DNA from: Athripsodes cinereus
Lineage: Eukaryota; Arthropoda; Insecta; Trichoptera; Leptoceridae
Reading direction: 5' to 3'
Assembly (NCBI GenBank): GCA_947579605.1
Contig: OX388316.1
Location: 18,231,290 to 18,295,289, forward strand
Length of the DNA stretch: 64,000 bases
The notes under the pieces are model-generated. The model was given only the letters and a program-made list of their open reading frames with translations. It searched no databases and was not told the origin of the DNA. A program made the translations under genes and the position numbers. Numbering within the stretch: the stretch's first letter is position 1; the number at the start of each line of letters is the position of its first letter. Shown here one piece after another: positions 35,502 through 46,001 of this stretch.

Positions 35502-35530
35502 GGCAAAACAACGTTTGCCGGGTCAGCTAG
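35502..35530 (+). terminator. Helitron 3' terminal hairpin and CTAG
   Basis: GGCAAA-ACAACG-TTTGCC, then GGGTCAG and CTAG: the rolling-circle termination signal of a Helitron, not a transcription terminator. Confidence 0.8.
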
Positions 35531-35851
35531 TAATAATATAGAATTTGATATTTCCAAAATAGCTATCGGGATGGGATCGGGCATTTTGATTACACGTCAC
35601 CGATGATATTGATGTGTCAAATGGTTTACCATATCATTCATCTACTCAATGATATAGAAAGTTTGCACTACTGCATGATATTACAAAAAAAAATACGTAC
35701 ACGTCAAGTTATATGAATCTGAAATCTGAAAAATAAGCTAACAGATTTTTTTTAAATAAAATATTATCTATGATCGACTTCTTTTTTCACAATACACTTT
35801 TCGTATAACAATGACATCATAACACCAGGAATACCGTACTAAGAGTTATTA
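35531..35851. other. AT-rich spacer
   Basis: Nothing recognised. Confidence 0.5.
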
Positions 35852-36078
35852 TAAATAAAACACTTAGGTATATACTTCCACTGTGACTTTATTAGTCGCG
35901 CGAGCTGACTTTCAAGAGCTTCCGCTCTCATCATCTAGCGTAAAGTGACTTTATGCTAGCTAAATACTTAGCATAAAGTCACTTTACGCTAGATGATGAG
36001 AGCGGAAGCTCTTGATAATCGGCTAGTGACCAATAAAGTCACAGAGGAAGTACTAAATAAGTGCTTTATGTATAATAA
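35852..36078. repeat. Hairpin element H1 with perfect 46-bp inner arms
   Basis: 35912-35957 and 35970-36015 are perfect reverse complements (46 of 46), separated by a 12-nt loop. Outside them, weaker pairing continues to about 35852 and 36078 (ATAAATAAAACACTT against AAGTGCTTTAT; CTTCCACTGTGACTTTATTA against AATAAAGTCACAGAGGAAGT). The arm carries GATGATGAGAGCGGAAGCTC, which resembles a hammerhead ribozyme core (see findings). No coding potential. Confidence 0.85.
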
Positions 36079-36844
36079 TTTAACACTAACATTCACCAAG
36101 AACCGCTGGTCGAAAATATAGGTTGTATCGTTGTAAGAGGTGACTAATAATAAAAGGCGTTTTGAATGGAGGGGGCTGATTTCTATTCTTTACCTACTCT
36201 CCGGAGAATCGTTGATGGGGGGATTGATTAATTATCTATACTTAGCCAAAAAGTGCAAGTTTTCGACGGTTCTTTACTCTTTTTGTAAGAAATGTACAAG
36301 TATTACAAAATTTGTTAATTGTATACAGTTCTTCGCATTCCCTCAATCCTATGGTTTTTCATTTTGTTAAAGGAGCGCTTATGATTAATTCTTAACCCAT
36401 ATATGTATGAAACAGCAGCAAAAACATTTTAAATTTATTTGATTATAAAGAAATAGTTAAGGTTAATGAGAAATTCAGATGGGGCCCCTTTAATTCCCTT
36501 AGGCAAGTCAAACAACTAAAATGGAACCAGTAATATACTGAAAGTAATAATTTTACCTATGTCATGTATGGGCGACTTAATACAATAACAATTTTCTTTA
36601 ATTATTCAGTACATTGCCACTTCCTAGAACAGTAGGCAACAGAGAATATTATATTCTATGTAAATTGTCACAGGGTAACTGCCCTTGTGTAATTATTTAA
36701 GTTCATTTGAATTTCATTTAGTCAATACACCAGTTGCTCTACTATTAAATTTTGAAGATTATGGTAAACTCCTTTCAAATAATATTTTTATGTCTATGTA
36801 GGAAGATACTATAACTGTATTATTACTAATATGTTCACTGTATG
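36079..36844. other. Non-coding DNA
   Basis: Nothing recognised beyond a short AAGAGGTGACTAATAATAAA stretch at about 36136. Confidence 0.5.
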
Positions 36845-37672
36845 CCTTTAAATATATATATAATGAGTTACAATCCATTGGATTGGTCTGCAACGAGTTT
36901 GGTTTTTCTTCTCCATTCGTCTCTATTCTCAGCCAGTCTTTTCAGCTCTACGTATGAGCCACAGTTCATCTCCCTCTTCAGTTGGTCCATATACGCGTTT
37001 CTTGGTCGACCTCTGCCATTTGTCCCCTCGTTCTTACCCTCCGCGATGGCGATGAGTAGTCCTGGGTGCCTGATTTTGTGGCCAATCCAGTTAGCTCGTT
37101 GTTGGCCGATTCTCTTAAGAAGTTGCCTTTTTTCGCCTACCCTGGTTAATACTTGTTCGTTTTCGACGTGTTCCGACCAATGGATCTTCAGCATGCGTCT
37201 GTAGCACCACATCTCAAAGGCCGCCAACCGTCCGCTTTCACTCTTGCTGATGGTCCACGTCTCACAGCCATAAAGCAGAATGCTCCATACAAAGGCTTTA
37301 GTAAGGTTCTTCCTTACGCTTAAATCAATATTTGGGGATTCCAATATCTTCGATTTTTTGTTAAAGGCAATCCTTGCCTGGTTTATTCTGCTCACAATTT
37401 CCGATTTGGAGCGTCCATCCTGGTTTATTCTGCTGCCCAAGTACACGAATTCTTTGACTTGTTTGATGCTCACTCCATTTATGGCAATGTTCGCAGTCGC
37501 TTCCTCCCTTCCTACGACCATACATTTTGTTTTTTCTTTATTTATTTTCATGTTGTACTTTGACAACAGTATACTTTCCATTTTCCCTAAGGCTTCGTTC
37601 AGCTCCATCTCGGAGTCTGCGAGCAGTGCTATGTCGTCAGCATATCTAATCATGTCGACCTATTTCCCATTT
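36845..37672 (-). pseudogene. RTE/CRACK-like reverse transcriptase, C-terminal third
   Basis: The minus frame 37653-36868 (261 codons) starts at MIRYADDIALLADSE, the catalytic YADD motif C, and runs through the thumb (KEFVYLGSRINQDG, about residues 67-80), the FEMWCYRRMLKIHW block (about 144-157), the GHKIRHPGLL box (about 190) and a basic GRGRPRNAY segment, ending in LVADQSNGL. Upstream, an NGK-stop-VD remnant shows that the element continues to about 37672 with a stop. The copy at 51823-52359 is the same family and very similar. The endonuclease and RT motifs A and B are absent: a 5'-truncated insertion. Confidence 0.8.
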
Positions 37673-37799
37673 ATTTTTTATTATTATTATTTTCATACAC
37701 AAAACGTACATATATTGTACGATGGAAAACGGTATAGAAAGGTTATTCATCAATGGTAACGTTAACGTCAACCAGGTAAGCAGTTGAAATAATTCAGGT

Positions 37800-37930
37800 G
37801 ATAATGGGAAGACATCGCATTTTAGCGATAAACTCGCCCTCTGTACACTGTATAACTGATATTTTTAATGAAACTTTGTTTTGATTTGTATTATTATAAC
37901 CAATGTACAGTGAAGAATAAAATAAATAAT
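37800..37930 (+). repeat. T-family non-LTR 3' tail, opposite orientation
   Basis: AGCGATAAACTCGCCCTCTG, then ACCAATGTACAGTGAAGAAT and AAAATAAAT: the forward version of the T tail, ending in a polyadenylation-like AATAAA. Confidence 0.65.
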
Positions 37931-38171
37931 GATACGGAGAAAAGGGTATCAGGTAAAACCGATATAATTGTATATTTACAAAAAATCACATAAAAAAATG
38001 TAATTGGGAGACCAACTTGACACGTGCGATGATAGTTTACTAAGTCAGGAGTATATTCCAACAAAGTCGAGGCTTCGGTAGCTGGAAGGTGTAAGTAGAA
38101 CTAGAATACATTAATTCCAAGCAGCACTACCGATTATACTCTATGCTGTTAATTGTAAAAACAACTTCGCA

Positions 38172-38206
38172 TAATTAGAAGACATGAGTGGATGAAGGTG
38201 TTATGT
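38172..38206 (+). repeat. Left TIR of element II
   Basis: Thirty-five bases, perfect reverse complement of 41536-41570. Confidence 0.9.
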
Positions 38207-38394
38207 TACAAAAGTATGGAGCTGAGATATTTGAAGTTAAAGTTTTGAACATATTTTGGTCTAGATATTTTTCCATCGTAAAGATATGTAAACATTTTAT
38301 AGATAATAATGTAGTAATCAAACATCTCAGAGTTAGTATGTAATATTTAATTTTATGAAAAAAATGTGATTTATATGTTTTTTTTATGAAAATT

Positions 38395-38472
38395 TGTACA
38401 TAACACCTTCATCCACTGACAAGAAAATATATTAGCTAACAAACAACTAAGTGGATAAAGGTTTTATGTACA
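38395..38472. repeat. Subterminal hairpin built from the element II motif
   Basis: TGTACATAACACCTTCATCC (from 38395) pairs with GTGGATAAAGGTTTTATGTA (from 38451), two mismatches in 22 bp. Confidence 0.75.
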
Positions 38473-38707
38473 ATTTTTATTTAAAACTATTACAACATTT
38501 ACATTAATTTACTCTTTAAAACCTTGGTGTACAATGGGATAACCAAAATACTCTCACGTTATCAACACCCTCAATATTTTTTTGATTTTTATGATAAAAA
38601 TGTGAATATGTATCGCTTGTTCTCAAGGTTTCTACCTTTCAGATCATTCTACTAATTTAAATCATAGAACTTTACTACAGGTTTATATTTTTTAAACTAA
38701 TCTGTTT

Positions 38708-38790
38708 CTATTTATTTATTCATTCTTTACTGTACATTGATTACATATTTCATTGAAGGCATACATTCAAATTAAATACAATCAATCCAA
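38708..38790 (-). repeat. T-family non-LTR 3' tail, partial
   Basis: TTTATTCATTCTTTACTGTA, then CATTGATTACA and AAATACAATCAATCC. The core beyond is lost. Confidence 0.55.
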
Positions 38791-38904
38791 AGACTAACTT
38801 GGAAGAAGAAATCACCAACAGCGAAGAGCATTGAAGAGACATATCATTACCCAAACATCTCAGGAGTTGTGAACTCGCAAAATCAAACCAAATTTGTCCT
38901 CACG

Positions 38905-39137
38905 GGCGGGCCATTACACAGGGCCAACTGGCAAGAGAAGGGCATCAGGGATTTAGAATAAAATCGATTAACTACTGTTGCCATATTCATTCTCCGACAA
39001 ATAAAAGAGAAATCTATTGAATATATTAAGCCGGTCTACGTGTGCTTCGTTGATCTCACAAAAGCATTCGACAAGGTTTTGCTTACTGACATAATAGAAA
39101 TTCTGCAAGAATTTATTTGTATTATGTCAACTTTCTT
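38905..39137 (+). pseudogene. RTE-type reverse transcriptase fragment around motif A
   Basis: The frame near 38985-39160 reads AIFILRQIKEKSIEYIK, then PVYVCFVDLTKAFDKVLL, which is RT motif A with the catalytic aspartate (FVDLTKAFD). Just upstream, a different frame reads REGHQGFR (the Q-GFR box), so a frameshift separates the two. It stops at about 39160, where the opposite-strand relic begins. Both lie inside TIR element II. Confidence 0.7.
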
Positions 39138-39159
39138 GAAAGGTACACATTCGTCGTAA

Positions 39160-40920
39160 CTTTCTTTATAAAGAGCATCATCATCGCCCTCAAAGCTCCT
39201 CTCGGGAGCACAGGGCAGAAACCAGCTCCTCCATTTAGAGTGTCTCTGTGCCAATCGCGTCACCTCTTTTCACGACATTCCCTACGCTCTGATGTCGTTG
39301 TTATAGGAATGGTAAATTGTAAAAGAGAGATGCCCAGGCCGACGGAACACTTGTGGACGGAAGAACAGTGCTCTTTTTAGCCAACTATCATTGGGTATTC
39401 TCAGAATATGACCCAGCCAGGACCATCGTCTCTCCTGTATCACGGAGATTACAGATCTCTGCCGGATGCGACGGCGCACAACATTATTTGTGACATGTTA
39501 ATACTATTTTACATCCAAAAGACACTTGTTTTCAAAGCTTAGTATCTTCCGCTCCTGAACCTTGATTAAGTACCAAGACTTACAGCCATATATAAGGATT
39601 GGGATGATACGCGCATTGAACAGGCGAAATTTTGTCCGGCACCATTCAGCACTGGTGATTCTCGGGCTCGCGCCTTCTGAACGCCAAATAACAAATTTCT
39701 GGACACCTCACCTCGGCTTTTTGTTACTCAGCAATTTTTATATATCATATTTACTCGATGTTATCTATATTTTATTAATTGTACTATTTTTTGTCCTGTT
39801 TTATGCCTTTTATATACTTTTGTATTTCTTTATATCCAATAAAATAAATACACTCTCAAAAGGGGCATAGAAGAGATTGTTTGAAGGCATTGAAGAGAAG
39901 GGGCATTGTAGCTTAACAGATTCCCACGATGACAGTTTTAGCCGGTCGGTCCTTCAGACCTGCCCATACAATGGCCCGCCTGTGAGGAAAATTTTGGTTT
40001 GAATGTGCGGATAAATAGGAGTCTATGACTCCTGAAAAATCCGGGTGTGAGGTGGGTCTCTCTTCAATGGTGCTGAGTCCAGACGCCTTCCAAACTTTGT
40101 TCATGTTATTAAAAGCCCCGCTAGCAGCTGCTATGCTGATTGGTAATTCCAACCGGAGAGTACACTCTGGTGTTATGGGTGCTCCCAGGTACCTGAATTT
40201 GTTAACCTGAGATATTTGGAAATTTCCAACCATAAGTGGGGTGTGAGTACTCGCGAGTACAGGCACTATTACAGATGTAATCTGTTTTACTAGCGTTGAT
40301 ACGAAGGCCAAAGCGTAAAGAATTTCAAAAAGAGCATTGGCGTTGTGCTGTAATTCGTCCACAGATGTATCAAAAAGGGCTAGATCATCCGCAAACTCAA
40401 GATCTTGCAACACTTCCGCAGACGTTTCACTGTTTTCTCGCTGTGACAGAGGCACACCGTCACCAAAATAGATTTTCTGAGCAGGTAGATCATGACTATG
40501 GCAATGATAAAAGGTGCCAATACACAGCCCTGCTGGACTCCAGTGATTTTTTTGTTTGGGTTTACAGTTATCAAATATTCATCTCACAGTAGGTGATCAG
40601 AAACTCAGATGATCTTGAAGGTGTCAGTTGGACCGCTTGATGTTCTGACAGAGCATTCAGAGTCTATATGCAGAACTTTAATCATGGTTACCATCTTGGG
40701 CGGGATGCTATACGTGGCCAGTATTTTCCATACGGTTGGTCTGTGGGGGCTGTCAAAAGATTTTTCGTAGTCAATGAAGCAACATGCCAGCGGTGAGTTG
40801 AACTCTTGCAACTGTTGGAGTACGCATCTGGCACAGAAAATTGCATCCGAACAGGACTTCCCAGGCACAAACCCGCATTGTTGCTTTCTCAGAGACGCTT
40901 ACACTGGTTTTTGATTGCGA
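39160..40920 (-). pseudogene. Broken non-LTR reverse transcriptase relic
   Basis: In minus-strand order: PGKSCSDAIFCARCVLQQLQ and ACCFIDYEKSFDSPHRPTVW (motif A, about 40865-40720); KITGVQQGCVLAPFIIAI (motif B, about 40550-40500); VLQDLEFADDLALFD (motif C FADD, about 40400-40360); VNKFRYLGAPITPE (about 40210-40170); FNARIIPILIYGCKSW (about 39620-39570); RRWSWLGHILRIPNDSW (about 39430-39380); and a terminal KWRSWFLPCAPERSF (about 39230). Frameshifts and small deletions separate these blocks. The order is intact from palm to C-terminus; the endonuclease is absent. An insertion of similar age to its surroundings; not functional. Confidence 0.8.
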
Positions 40921-41259
40921 CTCAATACAACGAGTGTGTGAGAGAGAGAGAGATTATTAAGAGCCATTTCCACCAAACGTTTACTTCTTTGATTCTATAT
41001 ATTTTATGTTCAATTTTCACAGATAAAAGTCACTTTAACACACTCAAATATAGTTGTGAAATGCAAAACGAACAAGAATACCACCATAAGACACCAGTAC
41101 GCAACACAAAATGAATAATCATATGACTATGTTTTGACAGCTAAGACCTTTAGGACGCGCTAACAACCTGACGTTTGAAAGTATGGACAATATATTTATA
41201 GATAAAGGGATTATGTGCGCTGGATAACGTGTTCATCCTGTCATGTTTTTTTTCCTAAT

Positions 41260-41449
41260 AGGAGCCTAAATATCATTTTCACAGTGGATGAAAGCGTTAT
41301 GTTCACATAACGCCTTCATCCACTGTATAAAAAATAGCATTGTTACTGGATGAATGTATTATAGTCCCTTAACACCTTCATCCATGTTATGGTTGAAAAA
41401 TGTGTAACATAACTCCTTCATCCACTGTGAAAATGGTATTTAGGCTCCT
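41260..41449. repeat. 190-bp inverted repeat at the right end of element II
   Basis: AGGAGCCTAAATATCATTTT (41260) continues for about 47 bp and pairs with 41402-41449, which ends AAAATGGTATTTAGGCTCCT. Each arm contains one copy of the subterminal motif and the spacer contains three more. It may be a small element nested in the larger one or part of its subterminal architecture. Confidence 0.75.
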
Positions 41450-41535
41450 TTTCGAGCGTTGTTATTAGGTTCACGTGAAAGAGTGTTACTTAAAACCTTT
41501 ATCTGCTCAAAAAAGTGGAAATTTGTATTTTTGCG

Positions 41536-41570
41536 ACATAACACCTTCATCCACTCATGTCTTCTAATTA
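41536..41570 (-). repeat. Right TIR of element II
   Basis: ACATAACACCTTCATCCACT to the final TCTTCTAATTA; mirror of 38172-38206. Confidence 0.9.
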
Positions 41571-44138
41571 CATTATTATATCCGCTGTATATGTAGTTTG
41601 TAGATTAATAGAATACCTTTGCAGGTAACAATCATAACAGTAGGCAACATGAGTAATACGGTATAACAGCATGTTGTAATATTATTATCAGATTGCCTTG
41701 AATCGATTTAAAGTCCGCATTGACGTTGCGTTGTCTCCTGACATTAGATAGTATTATTATGTATAGTACATACATATAATATTACTACCACTATTACTGA
41801 TGTTATTACTATGTACTACATGCGGATATCCTGTAAACATGTAAACATTATGTGTGTGTGTCTGTGTGAGAGAGTGAATGACCAAATGTGTGTGCAGTAT
41901 TTTCAATATCCGCAGAAACAATTTGTATTTTATTTACCATACTATTAACAAACGTTTCAAAATCGCAGATGTATAACAAAAATCATAGATTAGAAACTCA
42001 TTCAATAAATAAATATTGGGTCCAATTGAATTTTGGGTCCAAAATATTTTTACATCAATATAGTACCTATATAAAGCGCCGTTTAATCATAATATGACCT
42101 CAAGGGCACCGTATCATGCGTCTATCGTCTATCTATCGTTGGTCCAAGGTTGTGAAATAGTCCATTGTTATGGATAGGGATATAATGTAAAATATTATCG
42201 ATAATTCCATGATAGTCCACGCCAACATTTTCAAATCAAATAACTTTCAATTGGAAATTTGACAATCTGTTGTCAAATTCCTTAATTTTAAGAAACAATA
42301 ATAGATTCATCGCTCACTTGATATATAAACTTGTCTCTATTTATAAGGTTTGAATTAAACTAAATATTTTTCATGTTTGAATGTTTATAAGATGACAAAA
42401 ATCAAATTTATTTACTCAATGTAAGAGCCAAGGATAAAATTCTTTATAAGTGTGTTGATATAAAGAATATTAGAATAGGTATTCTAGAGGAAATGATATG
42501 GTTGAAAAAGTAGGTAAAGAATAAACACTATTTTTTACGTTTCATTCATAATACAAACAGTTAGAAAAGTGAAAAACGATGTAACCAGTCTTCAATAATA
42601 GTAGGCGTCACCGGATAGAAAAATGTAAGTGTAATATTATTCACATCTACCACTTTACTAAAGCAGACAGTGACAATTTTCAAACATCGAATATAAAACC
42701 TAAATTTATTTCTAAACTCTTTCCATCCTGAATTATAAATTTAAAATGTTTTTGGTTTTAGGCATTAACCAATATATATATATGTATATATATATATTGC
42801 ATATACTAGAAATGCAAAGCGAAAATTGGTAATTCGATCAATCAAATTTCGGGACCAAACACGTTCATATTGCAAGGCTTTGATTGTTTTTTTTTTTTTT
42901 ATTTTTTGTATGGATAATTTTATGGGTTTGAATGGTATTTAAAATGTGGAATGCTTCAACAACTTTTGGAACATTTTAGAACATGATTTCTTAGAAAATT
43001 AATACTGCGTTACTAGTCTAAACCATATAGGTCCAATGGTTTTGAGATCATTTTTTCTCTCTCTATTATACTCAAAAATATTTTAATTTCTAAGATATAA
43101 AAACCTTTAATATTTAATTTATAATGTTACTTACCAAATAGTATACCTACATAATATATCAATGGATAGCTTAACAATGTTGATCCGCATACTGAAATGT
43201 TGAAGTGAAGATCTTTTTGAAATTTTCAAAATACCTACAACAATAAAAATTACTCACGCAGTGTATTGTTACAATTTGAAGAAATTTAAATAATATTTTT
43301 TTAAGAATTGTAACAGAAAATTGGTAAAATCAAAGGATTGGATGTTTCAGGAGTTAAAGAGACAAAAATTGGAAAAGTGTTTTTAGATTAATTCAACAAT
43401 AGAGAACACACCACAATTAAGAAACAGCATTTTATCATTATCACTAATCGTTCCTCAAATGAAATAGTATTTTAGTTAGCTTGTAGGTAGATAAATCATT
43501 TCGTACAAATAAGATTTTCATTTCATCCATATCAAAACTGAACCATGAAATTAGTGGAATATTAACATTTAAAGATCCGGTTTCAGTAGTTGGAGACGGT
43601 AGTAAAAAGAGATTCGCTGGGTAAATATTAAAAATGATGGCGTGACGCCCAACTCTTGCCATGTCATATTATGATTTCCGTAGCAAAACTGGCGTAGCCA
43701 TACAGTATACTGAGTGACGGCACAACCAGCACCGCGACCCAATAATGTGGCGACGGGGCGTCGATACTACGACCGACGCTATATTATTATTACACGTAAG
43801 ACTTTATAAAATGTACATTTTTACACAAGACTTATAAAATGTATAACTCAGATAACAATAATTATAATACTTACAATTACATTACTTACAACCTTACAAA
43901 TACAATTTCTTGCAATTAATCGGAGAACTTTATAAAATGCAGGTATTTTAATAACCGTAGTAATAAATATTAATACTCGCCAATAAACATGATTATAGAG
44001 GTTTATTGATGCTTTTTAAACTTATCTAACAAAAAGCAGTCCATTTTGCATGGTATGGTTAAATTGCTTAATTTTTTATAGATGCGGTTTGAATAACTTA
44101 GTCACTGTGTGGGTGTTTAGGTAGTAGAATTCCATATC
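41571..44138. other. AT-rich non-coding DNA
   Basis: No gene recognised. (GT)n near 41848 and (TA)n near 42773-42800 are ordinary microsatellites. About 43690-43790 is unusually GC-rich (GGCGACGGGGCGTCGATACT) but has no frame or motif I recognise. Confidence 0.5.
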
Positions 44139-44320
44139 GAAATAAATAAAACAAGCGTTTTATTCTACTAATGATTTAATCGGTGAGAGAGACGTCTTTC
44201 GTCTTATGAGGACATTGTCAATCTCCTCCATTGTGGATTGACAATGTCCTCATAAGACGAAAGACGTCTCTCTCACCGATTAAATCATTAGTAGAATAAA
44301 ACGCTTGTTTTATTTATTTC
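44139..44320. repeat. Hairpin element H2 with perfect 85-bp arms
   Basis: 44139-44223 and 44236-44320 are exact reverse complements (85 of 85), with a 12-nt loop TCCTCCATTGTG. The outer end is GAAATAAATAAAACAAGCGT; the inner part contains TCTTTCGTCTTATGAGGACA. No target duplication is evident. The loop length (12 nt) and the AAATAAAAC-type outer end are shared with element H1 at 35852. Confidence 0.95.
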
Positions 44321-46001
44321 AATAACTTAGTCATTTTTTTGCTGAGATAGGCACAAAAATACATTATCAAAGCGGCTATGAAATTGTTTGCATTACGAAG
44401 ACTGTAGTCACATTGAATCTGAAATTAAAGCACGAACAAAAAGAATGTGATGAAATTCAATATCGAACATGTCCGGGAAATGAGTTTTTGTAGGGAAAAT
44501 ACTATGTAAACTGTATGAAATCCTATTTATTTTGTTCGACACAATAGAGGCGTCACAATAAATTAAGGTTCTCCAAACTACGTGAGGCGATAAGGTGAAA
44601 CTTGAAAGAAAGTAAAACAGGAAAAACATTCTTTCATACCATCCAAATTTTCCCACACCTTAACCATCATACCTATTTACTTTGTCATAGATAAGCTCGT
44701 CTCTGTTCGTACACTTTAATCAGGGAAATTTATTGCTTATCTCCAACCGAACATTGTTTTTAAGGTAACAATATTGTATACGAGTTCGGCAATATTTTCG
44801 AACCACCGTACAAGGAAATTTGATAGTACTACCCTTTAAAACGAAATAAATATCAAAACAATTAAACTTAAAAGACTACTCTTAGAAATGTTTTTTTTTT
44901 TATATATATTAAAACACACGTAGTCAAATACATTTTCATATTATGCGTAACCCATAGATGCGACGTCTACTTGGACGTAAAGCGAAATCATATTTGAAAT
45001 TGATAAAATTTTGAGGTAAAAAGTTTATTGAAATGAGGTAAGTACCTATACACGACAAAAGTAAACATAATGGAGTACCTACTTAATTTAATTATCTTTA
45101 GGAGAAGCCTATATTTTTTAGTCGCTTAAAGACAAGCATGTTATGGGATCCATCCCAAATGTCAAAGGATGGTCGGGTAGACAGATAAAATGTGAAAGAT
45201 TTTTTTTTTCTAATGAAAGGCAGAGAGGATTACGTAGCATTGTAACATTATAGTAACACTGAACAATAATATTAGTAGGACTGATACAATCAATGAATTT
45301 GTAATCTCCTTTGATGTATGTAAAGACTAATGACCATGCATTAATTGTTCAGTTTCACCAAATAAAAAGAGTATGAAAATAATTTTACAAGCACTTTAGG
45401 ACCGTTTTACCCTGTTTCTTTGTACTGCGGCTTCTCACACTCTCACACTTTATAGGTAGAACGCGCTAAACTGTGCAAGCAAGCAATGTAGTATGTGGAA
45501 CCTAGATTCTATCTTTGGACCTTTATACTTACATACACGGTTAGGAAACACCCAGCCAACCTTCATAAATAAAGCTATTCCTTTGTTGCTTTGTTCAGCA
45601 GTTTGCTAAGTACACTATTTTATATATTATTATACTCTTATACTAATGTTTCACCACATCTATACCTACTGACTACAGACACATATGGTAGCAATACTTT
45701 TGTATACTTTACAACTTTTGTACCTCAACGCTCAAACAAAATAGTTAGAATTTAACTTTGATCGATTGATAACACAAACATCTAACGTAAGAATTCCTGG
45801 TAACAACGCATTAATAAATTTACTAAGATTTTTATTCTATCTTACGTACATACGAGTATATGAAATTAACAATATTGATGATAATCAATCGAATGAATGA
45901 GATTAATTTAAAGTTACTGTTAAGAAACTCTATACTAGTTGTTATTTTTTTTAAAGTAATATTGTCACACCAATTCAAAATAATACTCGCACGTAAAGAT
46001 T
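44321..46001. other. AT-rich non-coding DNA
   Basis: Nothing recognised. Confidence 0.5.

Larger units (their letters stand above)
34142..35530 (+). mobile_element. Non-autonomous Helitron, split by a retroelement fragment
   Basis: The 5' end TCTAATAGGTATATAAAATT is preceded by A (34141). The conserved head contains ACGAAACGGCTGGACCGATT. The 3' end has a 6-bp hairpin (GGCAAA 35502-35507, TTTGCC 35514-35519), seven nucleotides, then CTAG (35527-35530), followed by T (35531). A|T flanks, a 5' TC, a 3' hairpin and a CTRR terminus are the Helitron rules. No Rep/helicase is present. About 34600-35425 is a foreign CR1/Jockey-type fragment, so the Helitron proper is ~560 bp. Confidence 0.8.
38172..41570. 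mobile_element. 3.4-kb TIR element (element II) with subterminal repeat clusters
   Basis: 38172-38206 and 41536-41570 are perfect 35-bp inverted repeats (TAATTAGAAGACATGAGTGG at the outer end). Because TAATTA is itself a palindrome, part of it may be target duplication (AATT or TAATTA). An 18-20 bp motif, CATAACACCTTCATCCACT, recurs in both directions about ten times, but only near the ends: 38186, 38399 and 38451 on the left; 41283, 41306, 41345, 41369, 41407, 41491 and 41537 on the right. Such clusters are typical transposase-binding zones. The middle holds reverse transcriptase relics (38905-40920) and a T tail; no transposase is seen. Confidence 0.75.

Noticed and set aside
36842..37204. 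Plus-strand open frame rich in Leu/Ser
   Set aside because: It is the antisense of the minus-strand reverse transcriptase fragment.
43690..43790. GC-rich island as a possible promoter or exon
   Set aside because: No open frame, splice context or neighbouring coding sequence; a promoter cannot be inferred from composition alone.
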